Assembly: GCA_025529335.1 (NCBI GenBank)
Contig: JAMYHX010000034.1
Span: 1-64,000, forward strand
Source of the DNA: Rhizopus sp. PT2906
Lineage: Eukaryota > Mucoromycota > Mucoromycetes > Mucorales > Rhizopodaceae
Length of the DNA: 64,000 nucleotides
Reading direction: 5' to 3'
Positions within the stretch are counted from its first letter, which is position 1. Each line of letters starts with the position of its first letter. A program made the translations under genes and the position numbers. This document shows, one piece after another, positions 1 through 11,291 of this stretch. Below the pieces are notes generated by a model. That model did not search any database. It was not told where the DNA came from and saw only the letters and a list, made by a program, of their open reading frames with translations.

Positions 1-165
1 TAACCATGACGAGCATATTTATGGAAGCCCTGCTTAAGACTATAACAGATTCTATTGCTGTTTTGCTTGACCAACTCGTTTTATTAGAACGTCATGTGTA
101 GATCTTTCTTTTAATAAATCCCCATAGATCAATAGAGCCTCGGAACCGTTCCGAATTTGGAAATG
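1..165. repeat. Third copy (partial) of the island repeat
   Basis: These bases match 23211-23370 almost exactly and in the same orientation, and match the reverse complement of about 58990-59150. Similarity stops near base 165, just after the shared CCGAATTTGG. The left end is cut by the window edge. The stretch belongs to the repeat that flanks the Fanzor relic at 22-24 kb and the acidic-protein gene at 60 kb. On the minus strand an open frame (52-276) runs across the boundary between repeat and unique sequence, but it has no recognisable domain. Confidence 0.85.
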
Positions 166-1000
166 GCTCTTGCCCATTTTTTGATACTGTTGTTGGAAGT
201 CGCAAATTTTTGTTTGGAGTATCGAAAGGAGGCTTGGGCGCAGACGTGTTTCTTGGCTGATGTCAATTCTCTTCAAGCAAATTTGAATGAAATGTCGCTG
301 GCTCCTTTAAGAAGTCTTGGATTGCTCCTTTCTGGACGGTACCTCTCTCTGGGGGTGAGCCCATATCGAGCCGACCCTCCGATGGTCATGCTTTACAACA
401 TTGCAAGACATATATCTTCATCGAATAAGTCAACACTAATCCAGTGTTAAAACCTTTGCAAGAAAGACGCTTTATGGCGATTTAATGGCATCAATTTGAG
501 AACAACTGGTGGAAAGAGGCGATTAGAGAAAGTGAAATTGGACCAAGAGCTTGTAAGGCTTCAGCAAAGGCGTGAAGGTTTGTCCAAAATTGATTACTCT
601 ATGCTTTTGAAGCTTCTCCAAAACGAGAGGATGAATATCATGGATTATCAAGCAAAGCGTCTCTGGTTAGCCAAAGAGATCATTGAAGCTATTGGAGAAA
701 ATTCGTTGGGTTGTCTATATAAGAATAATTATAGTAACAAAACATGAACTTGATGTACCAAGAACAGTACTAGCACGCAAAGATATAAAATGATTTACCA
801 TCTCCTCAGGAACCTCGACGGATACAAGCTTTGCCCGAGGATCAGCGTCCTTGAACAACCTACCATATTTGATTCTATCTCTGTCTGTTACTTCACGAAT
901 GAGTGCTAGCAGACTATAGAGCGTGCTATTGTCACAGGTAGCATTAAACATCGTATCATCTACAGGAGTTGCCGTACACGTATTTCATCTCTTCAGACGT
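166..1000. other. Unresolved repeat-derived coding fragments
   Basis: Both strands have protein-like open stretches. On plus, 496-747 has a Leu/Lys/Arg-rich, coiled-coil-like composition but begins without an ATG. On minus, an ATG at 949-951 opens 51 codons to about 799. A good GT...AG intron (about 798 to 715) could join it to a short exon ending in the codon TAA near 670, giving about 67 residues. The two readings overlap, so at most one is likely real. I recognise no family. Given the flanking repeat copy, these are probably transposon or repeat-gene remnants. Confidence 0.3.
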
Positions 1001-1274
1001 CCCAAGAGAATGATCGCTTCTTTGTAATACTCTCAACAACAGAATGTTGAACAGATCTTTCGTGGTAAAAGCTAAATTGTAAAGTCTGTATAAAGGCTCA
1101 TTGCATTTGAATCAAGGCTTCTTTTTAAAATTAAAAAAAAAAGAACGTTGTCTACTGGTAGGCAATAAAAATACAAAAAGACAATTGCGCATCATTTTTG
1201 AGAAAAAGGCGTGTACTTTAATATTAAAGAGCAATTTGCATTTTTTACTTCAAGAAAACGTAGCCTTCATCTTT

Positions 1275-1466
1275 TTAATCACGACAACAAGTCCAGTATC
1301 TGTCGGCTATTTGAAATGGCTCCCAGTCGCCAGGGCGGTGGGGCTCTTCAGGAAATATAACTCCCAAACAGGATCGATAACTGACATCATCCATTAGATC
1401 AGAGTGACAGTTGCGAGATGGGTAGTTGTCCATTAAGTGGTAGCCTTCAACAGCATATGTGACCAT
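1275..1466 (-). CDS. Possible small cysteine-rich protein (63 aa or longer)
   Basis: The reading frame continues upstream of the first ATG (1464-1466) through a hydrophobic stretch (VIFAVLFDLGSF) that looks like a signal peptide, and ends at a TAA at 1275-1277. The mature part has four Cys positions, the last a pair (RNC, RSC, WTCC), plus several Trp, Pro and Asp residues, as in small secreted fungal proteins. No ATG precedes the hydrophobic stretch: an ATA sits where a start would be expected, and an upstream exon is possible. No homologue is recognised. It could be a relic. Confidence 0.3.
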   Translation of the reverse strand: MVTYAVEGYHLMDNYPSRNCHSDLMDDVSYRSCLGVIFPEEPHRPGDWEPFQIADRYWTCCRD

Positions 1467-1469
1467 AAA

Positions 1470-3034
1470 AGAGCCAAGATCAAAGAGAACAGCGAAGATA
1501 ACCTTTATTTTTCGACTTGTGTATGATAAAGTAAGGAAAGAATATGAGAATAGATCGTGCTTCTTTTTTATGTTCTAAAAGCATAGGTGTATTCATATAA
1601 AACTTGACTAGATAAACTAATCAAGATTCTCATCATGTCTTTGTATATGATCACGAAACATAATGTAGTTCGTCTGCATGGAATTGTATTACATGGATAT
1701 CATAACTTTAAAGAAAGCCGATATATACAGTAAACATAAGGAACAGCGAACGAAAGAAAGTAAGCGTGTTAAGGATTGTGTTACTCTATGAAAGACGGTC
1801 TAAAAGTGTTGCACGATATTGCTTGTTTGAATAGTTAATCAAGGTAAATAGTCGAGTCATAAAAGATTGTATATCCACGAATATCAAGCAGCTCATTCTA
1901 TACTAAACTGAACAATTTTTAACAAACTCAGGGTGTTCTGTTGACATCTTCATGCTAAAAAAAAACTCTTTATCTGAAGGTATAAAAGTGTATGTACTTA
2001 TTTAATATTTGGAAATAGTAACGCGCTATCTCCGTGCAATATGAGCATAAGCGCATACCTTTGACTATTTATCTTTTGTTTTCGTTCACGCTGAATGAAT
2101 GGAACCTTAGCTTACGCTTTTTGAAACATTTGCGTGAATTCTCGGTGAACTTTATGACGGTGTAATCACGCAAACATCTAACATCTCAAGGAGGCCTTCT
2201 GTCAAGAAACATCTGCCTAAAAAATCCTAGGATTGGTAAAGGATGTTGAATACACAGATTTATACATTCACAAAGATGAAGTTAATATTTCGCCATTATT
2301 CTTATAGATTAAATAAAACAGTGTAAATACAATATATGTTAGCATTTAGTAGCTTAAGCTTTATTTAAATGCATGATTATAATTGGAAATAACACTTTAA
2401 TTTGATTTACATGTCTTTATTCCTTTTGGCTACCTTATATTCAAATAGTAATGAATCTAGCAGTTTATGATATCATTATATCTATATGAGTTGAAACAGT
2501 CTCGACTACATCTTTAATCTCACACAAGTTAAACAAGGGATATAACGTTTGATGTTGAGTAATTTCATTAAAGCGCCTCTTTATGATCTCTGAATATAAG
2601 AATGACTATACAGCAGGAACTAAAAATCTCTTTTAGCTAATTCATACTTAACTGAAGCAGCATGTATACGGAGCAGCGTATCCAACTGTCAGGAAACATT
2701 GGCTTTGAAAAGCTTCTGGGCTGACATATAGAACGTATTAATAAAAACATCACTTCCAAGTGAGCTCAATCCTGATTTTATGGCTCAAGAATACACTTGT
2801 CTCATTTAATTTGCATTGTTTTTAGTGTTGAGCGCAAAACTCGGAAGCACATATGTCGGAATTATCTATGCTCGCAAGGTACACATTTAGAAAAGGGCTT
2901 TGATACATCAGCCAATCAAATATTTTGAATCTTTGGCTATCTGTGTTTTGTGATAGAAACAACACAGTAACACAAAGCTTATTAAAAAAAAGGAAATCCC
3001 ATTGTTTCAAAAACTTTTTTTTTTTTATATTAAA
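1470..3034. other. AT-rich gene-free interval upstream of LCB2
   Basis: About 1.5 kb is AT-rich, with stops in every frame and no RNA gene or clear repeat that I can see. The last few hundred bases, which include a T-run at 3017-3026 just before the LCB2 ATG, presumably hold the LCB2 promoter. No specific site can be defended. Confidence 0.5.
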
Positions 3035-4981
3035 ATGCAACAAGCGATTCCAACAATCCATGTCGAAGGCATTCAACCAAGTACTCGTCAACGTTCATTT
3101 TCAATCTCGAATCTCGTCAAACGTACACGAAGAGCCTACTCTGTCTCGTCTGCGTACCCAACTCAACGTCAACCGCTGATTCATCTTCCTCCGTCCTCAT
3201 CTGACCTCACTTTACCTGATTTGACACCAACACAACGAAGAAACTCGATCGCAGCTAGTCAAAGGAAATATGAAGATCTTGAACAAAAGATGGAAGCAGC
3301 TCCCTTGTTTGTGCTCGTCTCAACTTATCTCAACTACTTTATATTGATCATCTTTGGTCATCTTCGAGACATTCTTGGGAAAATGTTTAAGCATAAGAAA
3401 TATGCTCATCTACGAGCGACGGAGGGTTATGCGCCTTTGGTTTCTGATTTTGACTCGTTTTATACAAGACGAATGTATATGCGTATCAGGTAAAGGATAT
3501 GATATATACAAAGTGTGTATCTATCAACGCCTTTGCTAGGGATTGTTGGAATCGCCCCATGACAGGTGTGCCTGGACGAAAGATCAAGATCTTGGAGAGA
3601 GAGTCCAAAGACTTTAACCAAACATTTAGGTAATTTTCTTTTCAGTTTGATATGTCCAATATTGATCTCGTTGTTAAAGTTTAACAGGACGAACGATTGA
3701 GGCTACCAACTTTTCATCTTATAACTACTTGGGGTTTGCTCAAAGCGAAGGCTACTGTGCAGACCAAGTCGAAACGTGTGTCAACGAGTATGGATTAAGC
3801 AGTAGCAGCACACGAATGGAAGCAGGCACACTGGATATTCATCGAGCATTGGAAAAGCAGGTTGCTCAGTTTGTAGGCAAGGAAGATGCTATTGTGGTCT
3901 CTATGGGATTTGCTACCAACTCGACCACGATTCCTGCTCTGGTCAACAAGGTACATGAGTCATTTTTTTTATGAGCTAAACTAACATCATCTAAAGGGAT
4001 GCTTGATCATCAGTGACGAATTGAACCACAGCTCCATCATCTTTGGCGTGCGATTATCAGGCGCATCTGTACGTGTGTTCAAGCACAATAACATGGTCGA
4101 TTTGAAAAATGTCTTACGAGAGGCCATCTCACAGGGCCAACCAAGAACACATCGTCCTTGGAAAAAGATTTTGGTCATTGTCGAGGGGCTGTACTCGATG
4201 GAAGGATCTATTGTGAACTTGCCTGAACTACTGAAACTTAAGCGAGAATACAAGGTAAAAGGAGTGATCAATGACAAAAAAAAAACTGTCAACTGAAAGA
4301 TGGTTGATAGTTTTACCTCTACGTGGACGAAGCACATTCGATTGGTGCCCTGGGCGAGCATGGTGGAGGTGTCTGTGACTTTTACGGCATTAATCCAAAA
4401 CATGTCGACATCTTGATGGGCACGTTCACTAAATCCTTTGGCGCCGCTGGTGGATACATTGCTGGTGACAAGGCAGTCATAGATCATCTAAGGTTAACCA
4501 ACCACGCGTTTACATATGCTGAAACGATGTCTCCGGCTATCATTCAACAGGTGAGTGCAAGCATGGCGATCATTCGAGGTCAAGATGGCACTCAGGACGG
4601 AGCGGACCGTATTCGAACACTGGCCGAGAACTCTAGATACTTTGCAAGCGCGCTACGAAAACTGGGGTTCATTGTTTATGGAGATGAAGGAAGTCCGGTT
4701 ATTCCTCTTCTCTTGTTTAATCCTGCCAAGATATCGTAAGTTCATCCTTATAAGACACTTAAAAGAGAGGCTAATGTGTTTTATAAAGTGCTTTTTCAAG
4801 AGAAATGTTGAAACGTGGAATCGCCATTGTCGTCGTTGGGTACCCAGCAACACCGATCATCAGTTCAAGAGCTCGGTTCTGTATATCAGCTGCTCATACA
4901 CGCAAAGATTTAGATGAGGCCATTCGGCACATTAGTGAAGTAGGTGACCTGTTGATGCTTAAATTTAAACCACAACAATAA
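3035..4981 (+). CDS. LCB2: Serine palmitoyltransferase subunit 2
   Basis: This is the catalytic PLP-dependent subunit of serine palmitoyltransferase, which condenses L-serine with palmitoyl-CoA in the first step of sphingolipid synthesis at the ER. Six exons (3035-3489, 3540-3629, 3680-3950, 3997-4254, 4311-4735, 4789-4981) join in phase to 563 residues, the usual length. Residues about 1-95 are a variable Ser/Thr-rich N-terminus, followed by a hydrophobic membrane segment (VLVSTYLNYFILIIFG). The aminotransferase class I/II fold then runs to the end. Family landmarks are RDCWNRP, SDELNHSS, VEGLYSMEGS, DEAHSIGALG and the PLP-lysine motif GTFTKSFGAAGGY. The second intron uses an AAAG acceptor; the nearer CAG would break the frame. 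LCB1, the usual partner, is not in the window. Confidence 0.95.
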
Positions 4982-5197
4982 AGAAGAAGAGGGGAGTGTA
5001 CATTTGTATATATGTATAATTTTGTTTTTCTGCTTTTCGTGTTTTTATACATTTAAATATTCTGCAACACCACAACATGAAAAGGTAGTAGTAGTAGTAG
5101 TAGTAGTGATGATAGAATAATAACAATAATAGTATATATGTGTGTGTATATGTAAAATGTATATGTATATACATATTTATAATCTCTCCTTCTCTTT
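4982..5197. repeat. Convergent intergenic spacer with TAG/TA microsatellites
   Basis: This is the space between the tail-to-tail ends of LCB2 and the SRPK-like kinase. It holds a GTAGTAGTAG run near 5084-5107 and TATA/TGTG simple sequence near 5130-5180. The 3' ends and poly(A) signals of both genes presumably lie here. No gene is seen. Confidence 0.7.
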
Positions 5198-6793
5198 CTA
5201 CACATCTTTTAGCCATTCACTTGAAAGCATTTGACTAGCAGACGCACGTTTGGTCATGTCAATCTCTAACATGGGTAGTAAAAATGCACTGATCGCATCA
5301 GCATCTTCAGGAGGAACAAGAAAGGTGTCATGGAGCACATCACGTAGACGACGGTATCGCAGTTTTTTGATATGCTTCAATTTACCAGACCGATCAAAAA
5401 ATTCTCGAGAGAACTCACCTCCTGTTATCAAGATCTTGGGGACAGTGCGTAAGAGTTCTAAAATCTGGGCAAGATGATCTATAAAGAAGAAAAGGGTCAA
5501 TATACAATGACTATACATTTATATAGCTGTACCATCGTCTTTGTTATATTTAGAACCTGCTCTAGGATCAAACAAGAATTCACCAGTGAGAAGTTCAAAA
5601 ATCTAAATAGCTTGTTGTTAGCTATATACACACATATAATATTATCATTACCATGCACGCAGCGCTCCACATATCTGCCTCCTGTGTCCATTTGGCACCA
5701 ACGATGACTTCTGGACTACGATACTGCCGTGTCTGAATGATATGAGTGTAATCTCCGTCTGTCCAACAGGCATTTCCGAGGTCAGCAATCTTGACAACAA
5801 TATCACTAAACACACTATCTAAGTCCTGTTGCTTCTCTTTGGCTTCGATCACTGCAAAATCAAGGACTGAAGACGATAAGACTTTTTCCTTTTTGGTGAT
5901 TTGTAGCTGTTTGAACCCATTTTCTAATTCACTTTAATGATGATTAGCTTATCCATTTCTTTGTTTAATTACACTACCTTTGATCTTCTTGTTCTTTTAC
6001 ATCATTGGCGAGCAATTGCTTTTTCAGTTTTTTCTTTAACCTCTTTTTACGATTCTTTGACATGCCTGATGTGTCAACGCCGTCCAAAAGTGATTTGGGT
6101 TGTTCTTGTTGTTCTTGCCGTTGTTTACCACTACGAATATCCTCTGTTTCCTTCTTGAGATACTCCTCGACATCCGGAATCCAAACGAGCACATTCTCGG
6201 GCTTAAGATCGGTATGGATGATACCGCACTCTCTATGAAGATAATCAAGACCTTCGAGGACCTGTTTTGAGATCCTTTTGACGATCGACTGAGGAATGCC
6301 CTTATAGTTATATCGCTTCATGAGCGAAAGTAGACTTTCTCCAAGCACTTCAAATGTCATGCACACGTGTTTTCCGTTAGGTCCCTCATGCCAGAAATGG
6401 TCCAACAGCTGAGCGACGTGTTGGTACCCCCTGGCTTGTGAGTTTGTCTTTTTGACGGTTTCGAGTAACTTGATTTCTTCAAGAGCGCTGTCTGTGTATC
6501 TATTGGCTGATTTGACAATCTTTAAAGCAACATGTCGATCTGCTCTACATGACATGAGTTATTGTTTGAATTATGAGTTGATTATAAACTTACAGATTAT
6601 CAAATGCAAGCCAAACAGTTGAAAAGTGACCCCAGCCTAGCTTTCGACACACAATGTATCTGTCATTATCAAACTTGTCTCCGAGTTGAACCGGGTGATA
6701 TCCACCCTTTTTATAGTCTTGAACTTCTTCTTCTTCGTCAGAATGGATCGAATGAATATCAGAGTACTCGCTCTCTGAACTTTCGTTGGACAT
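5198..6793 (-). CDS. SRPK-type serine/threonine kinase
   Basis: This kinase belongs to the SRPK family (yeast Sky1, S. pombe Dsk1, human SRPK1), which phosphorylates SR-type splicing and mRNA-export factors. Five exons on minus (6793-6594, 6544-5978, 5931-5652, 5602-5533, 5478-5198) join in phase to 465 residues. The N-terminus is acidic. Visible motifs are the Gly loop (KLGWGHFSTVW), the VAIK equivalent HVALKIVKS, the catalytic loop HTDLKPENVL, and the SRPK hallmark DLGN in place of DFG, then TRQYRSPEV. Between the catalytic loop and DLGN lies the charged spacer typical of the family (QRQEQQEQPKS, then the KNRKKRLKKK run), which in relatives controls nuclear/cytoplasmic location. It is divergent from VTC1. 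Confidence 0.93.
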
Positions 6794-7080
6794 GCAATTA
6801 TGAGAGAAAAAAAAAGAAAGAGGAGGGGACTTTGTATTTTTGGCTGACTTTTTTTATTCCCTTTTGTCTGTGTGTTTTTGTTTGTCTTTATGCTTTTTTA
6901 TTTATACATCCTCCATATCCTTCATATCTTCATCTGATAGCTTTTTATTTCTATACGTTTATTTTATACAAAATGGTTTATGCTTTCAATTGAGGTTACA
7001 CACAGCCATCTGGGAAATATAAAGAGTAAAGCGGATATTTTTTGATTTCTTCTCTTTTCTTTCTTTTTTTTTTATAAAAA
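6794..7080. promoter_or_regulatory. Bidirectional promoter, SRPK kinase / VTC1
   Basis: The 287 bp between two divergent start codons must hold both promoters. It is pyrimidine-rich on plus, with a TTTATA-like stretch and a run CTTCTCTTTTCTTTC directly before the VTC1 ATG. No transcription factor site can be named with confidence. Confidence 0.5.
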
Positions 7081-7503
7081 ATGTCTTCTTTAGAACCCAC
7101 GAGTGGTAAACGTATTGCACTTCCTGTACGAGTTGAGCCCAAAGTGTTCTTTGCAAATGAACGTACATTCTTATCATGGTTAAACTTTACTGTCGCTCTT
7201 GGAGGATTGGCAATGGGTTTATTGAATTTTGGTGATCGTATTGGACGTCTGTCAGCCGTGTTATTTACGATAATTGCAATGGGTGTCATGATCTATGCCT
7301 TGTGGACTTTTCATTGGAGAGCAAACAAGATTAGAAATAGGGAAGCAGCAGCTTATGATGATCGTGTTGGTCCCACTGTTCTCTGTATCTTTTTATTAGC
7401 AGCTGTCGTTGTGAACTTTTGGCGTAAGTGATATATATATATATATTGATAAATGATGACATAAACTCATGTATATATAGTTCGTATGGGTGGAAAGCAT
7501 TAA
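7081..7503 (+). CDS. VTC1: Vacuolar transporter chaperone 1 (VTC1-like)
   Basis: A small integral membrane protein of the VTC complex, which makes polyphosphate and threads it into the vacuole/acidocalcisome. Two exons (7081-7423, 7481-7503) give 121 residues. The protein is nearly all a DUF202/VTC1 domain: the signature PVRVEPKVFFANERTFLSWL, then three membrane helices (about 34-52, 60-78, 98-115). The second exon encodes only the last seven residues (LRMGGKH and the joining codon), so reading through the donor would give a slightly shorter protein. The start is preceded by A4. The catalytic subunit VTC4 is not in the window. Confidence 0.93.
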
Positions 7504-7634
7504 TGTAATAGCAATTTTATATGTAAAGTCTCATCTTTTGTGTGTAGAACATACCAATTTTTTATTGAAATAAAAAATATATTCATACTCCTATCATCCA
7601 ATCAAATGAACAAATTCTTCCCCACGTGCATATT

Positions 7635-8451
7635 TTAAACCAATACACCTTGATAAATTGCTTTTGGATATCGAGAAACAAGCTCAGGCCATTGAACCAA
7701 GAATTGATCCGCAAATGGGTAGAGTAATTTGCCAGTCACAGATAAAGAATGGACGCGTGCAAATGATTCAACATAGATGATGTCAATCTTTTTGATTCCG
7801 AGTATCTACAATAAGCGCATTAATATCTTATCGTATGATATGATGAATTTACCCTTGGAATATAAGCTAATATACAGATGGGTAAACAGCTACCAGGTCC
7901 ATTACATAATATCTACTATAGGCATGAATACACACATATATGTAACAAAAAGTACTTTACCAAATCAGGTATCAGAGTATTCAAAAAGACTTGACTGGAT
8001 TTGAATAAGGAATACAACATGGTCCATGGTACTGTCTTGATAGGTTGACCTACTCTTCTTGCTCTTGGTATCTTGCTTATAAAAAAGGTACCCTACTCTA
8101 ATATAAGATGACGTTACAAATCAATAAAAAGCCTTGCCTTTTTCATTTCTTGTTCATATTCTATTGCTTTCTCTTCACTTAATCGATCGTTATCTGCAAT
8201 CACATAACACCTTGGTGTGTACCGTGTAAGATCTAAGCCCTTTACGAGTTGCATCATTTCAGTTGTATGTCCTCCTATCACAAACATATGAATGGCTGTA
8301 TTTCTCTCTTTTCTTTTTTATAAATACCAGAGCCTAAAATGATACACGTCTTACAGTGACCTGTTCTTTTCTTGGAAATGAGGTTGTCATGACGAGGTAA
8401 TACGAACCATAATCTCACCAAGAAAAGAATGATTCCAAGCAGAATGAGCAT
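7635..8451 (-). CDS. ALG14: UDP-GlcNAc transferase subunit ALG14
   Basis: This is the ER membrane anchor that recruits ALG13 to form the enzyme adding the second GlcNAc to dolichol-PP-GlcNAc in N-glycan synthesis. Five exons (8451-8328, 8274-8138, 8071-7961, 7912-7853, 7805-7635) give 200 residues. An N-terminal membrane helix (MLILLGIILFLV) is followed by family motifs LGSGGHTTEM, IPRARRVGQP, CNGPGSC and YVESFARV. A longer start at 8550 would add 33 residues; I prefer the internal ATG because it begins directly at the helix. The second intron is GC-AG (AAG|GCAAGG ... GCAAG|ATA), the only choice that keeps the conserved join. ALG13 is not seen. Confidence 0.9.
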
Positions 8452-8905
8452 AAATGTCAGTTTGACTGAGACAGGAAAAAGAAATACATTTATAATACAG
8501 CAATAACAACATTTTTTTAAAAGAAAAATCTCTTCTTTAAAGAAAACCATGTAGCATTAGCTTATTTTCTGGTGTTCATTGCCAAGATTGGCTAAAATTT
8601 TTAAATCATTACTTAACCAATTGTACATTTGGCTGACCATGGCAGTGATCTGTACCCATAGCTTATAATATTGAAACGGACAAAGGAGACAGCCTTGGCT
8701 CTCTTTGCCAATGTATTCTCTCCCCCCCCTTGTACCTATTTTTTTTTAGCTAACAATAAAATTTGTTCCTAAATATCACCATGACATCAAAAAGCACTTG
8801 ATGGGTTGCCAAGCAAATCATATTGCGGAGTGATACAATGCGCATAATTTTCATATAAAAGGAACCTTTCCCTTTTTTTTTTCCTTTTATTTTATTCACA
8901 CACGT
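8452..8905. promoter_or_regulatory. Divergent promoter region, ALG14 / PX-domain gene
   Basis: 454 bp between divergent starts. It holds short C8 and T8-9 runs near 8721-8748 and a T-rich leader before the 8906 start. If ALG14 starts at 8550 instead, the region shrinks by about 100 bp. No defined factor site is evident. Confidence 0.4.
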
Positions 8906-11291
8906 ATGGACTTGACCCCACAACAAGAACATTATTTCAAACGAGAACTGATATCGTTGGAACTCGAACGAGAGCTTGACGCATTTGAACAACACCCAGA
9001 GATACTATCTAATATCATCAAGAAGGAAGCTTCCGATTACCCGTTTCTTCAGTTCATTGTCCACCGTTTCGTCTTGAACTTTCCTCTACTTCAAAAGGGC
9101 GACGAAAGACAATTCTGGAGCAAGTTACAGTCCTTCGTTGATGAATACTATAAATTGAAAATAAACAATTATGCGCCCAGACGACAGGACTCACAGCGCC
9201 GTATCATGCTCTATAAACTCCAGCGGCTCTTGAACATTTCGTTATCTGCCGTCATCAAGACGACACGACCGGAAGAAAGGATTCAAGTGATAAGGCAAGA
9301 TATGGACGAACTGGCCACAGACATGAGCCTGGCCCATCTCGAGAGCGAGGAAGATTATCTAGAGTGGATTGGCATGAACGGAATCAAGGTCAACATCATC
9401 ACTGTTCGTGACGTGAGTGAAGTGAGAACGATTCGAGAACACGTTCATTCTGAATTCATTATCGAGACCCGCACAGACAAGGTCGTACGTGTCGCCAGAC
9501 GTCACGGTCAGTTCCGTCAGCTTCGTGACGACCTCAAGGCAGCGTTTCCTACTGCCGACATTCCAACCGTGCCGAGCAAGGCGCACGACACGAACGCGCA
9601 GGTGAGTTGTCTACATCGAGAAAAGGATCGTATCCTCCTTCGTCTCTTTCTCCGTCGACTCGCCGCGATCACGGCCGTGGCCGAGAGTGAGATCTTTTAC
9701 AACTTTTTGACCGACAAGCCGATCGAGCTGACAAAGGAGGAAGAAAAGGATCGTGAAGAACGTGAAAAGATGGATATGAACAGACGTAAGGAAGAAAAAA
9801 GATTTAGAGAGCAAGTGGATAGTAAAATTGTCGAATTGGACGCTCTCCTCAACTTGCTCAAGCAGAAAGTGATGCAACCCAATGGACTATTAGATATCTT
9901 TGAGACGATTAAAAAGACAGAGAAAATCGATCAGTTGCCAGTCGAGTTACAAAAGGCGATCGAGTGGGGAAGAATCAAGTAAGTAGGATACCTTTTTTTT
10001 AAAAACAATGTTTAACTTGTCTCTTAGTCTTGCCTTTGTTCTACATACTCAGTTTGTCACGTCGGATCGATCTGTCGAAAACGTAGCTAATTTGAAACGT
10101 ACGCATTCACTCATACCTTACCGTACCATAGCTCAAATCCTCAAGCTGTCAAACCCATTTGCGATGGTCAAGGGTGTGCTTGATCTCTTTTTGGCTCAAC
10201 CGTTTGGTGGAAAGAGTCTTTTTCAGAGGTAAAACAAACAACATATAGAATAATCTAAACTAAACCGACGTGTTAGAATCATTTTGGCCAATATGAGTGA
10301 GGAGTCTAAAGAGATGCAAAAGGATATTCAAGAACTCGAGGCCAAGATTAACGATACAGCTCTTTGTCAAAAAATATCGAATGCAGTCAAGACAGAGATG
10401 CCTATTGATATTGAAGCAGGCGATGATCCTATATCAGAAACACTCGAGCTGTTAAAGAACCCAGCGATCGAGCCTGTGCTGAGACCAGACCAGATCCTGA
10501 AGGTGGCCTTTGCTCATCAACAAGACGCACCTCGTCAGCTGGTAATGTACCTATATCAACTCTGGGTATTGTATGCCAAAAAGCAAGAACAAGAGACACT
10601 CATGGCTCTCGTCTTCCAAGGCGTCACCGGTGAGCTCATGAAGGACCTGTTTGCGATCTTTTATGAGCCATTGGCCGAAGTGTACAAAGCGGCCAACATT
10701 GGCGATACCATCGGCCACGTGTCACATTTCATCGATGATCTCATTCAGCTCATTGATCAGCTTGACGCTCAAGACGCCACAAACACCGCTCAGCCGTTCA
10801 TCGACCTCGTCCAGCGCCACGAGCAACAATTTTACACATTTGTTCACCGTGTGCACGCTCAGGACCACTCACGACTGTTTGACAGCCTATTGGCTTATGT
10901 CAATTCTATTTTTAGCCTCATTTCTCACGGTCTTCCCGCACGCGTGGACCTCAATGGTTGTGTGCAAGACGCTCTGACGCCGACCGAGTACCCAGGATTA
11001 AAAGCAGAGATTGATGCATTATGCTTGTACCACAAGGAACGCAAACAACGACACTTGGAACGCAAGCGTCAAAAGCTCATGATGACAATAGATGATGAGG
11101 ACGAACTTGATTTTGTCCCGGGCAATAAGGAATTTATGAGTATTGCAAGCGAGTTTGCGGATATGGATGACGATGTTGACGATTTATTGCCAAAACATGA
11201 AATGAACCTACATCGTCCCAAACTTCAGCTGGTGCCCAAGGTGGTGCCTTTCTTTCTCCGTCGATTGGCTCACCATGGTGTGTTGGGTTGA
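8906..11291 (+). CDS. PX domain protein with PX-associated region (DUF3818; Lec1/YPR097W-like)
   Basis: Three exons (8906-9978, 10028-10228, 10277-11291) give 762 residues. The N-terminal ~130 residues fit the PX-associated helical region (MDLTPQQEHYF start, QFIVHRFVLNFPLLQ). A PX phosphoinositide-binding domain follows at about 150-280 (EFIIETRTDKVVRVARRHGQFRQLRDDL), then charged coiled coil (EEEKDREEREKMDMNRR) and the C-terminal DUF3818-type region. The architecture matches yeast YPR097W and fungal homologues, which bind phosphoinositides and act in lipid distribution. Exact substrate or partner cannot be read from sequence. Its last 22 coding bases overlap the 3' end of the convergent HTH-SANT gene. 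Confidence 0.85.

Noticed and set aside
3002..3034. Longer LCB2 start (MFQKLFFFYIK)
   Set aside because: That start is encoded by the T-run leader; the ATG at 3035 has a better context and gives a family-like N-terminus.
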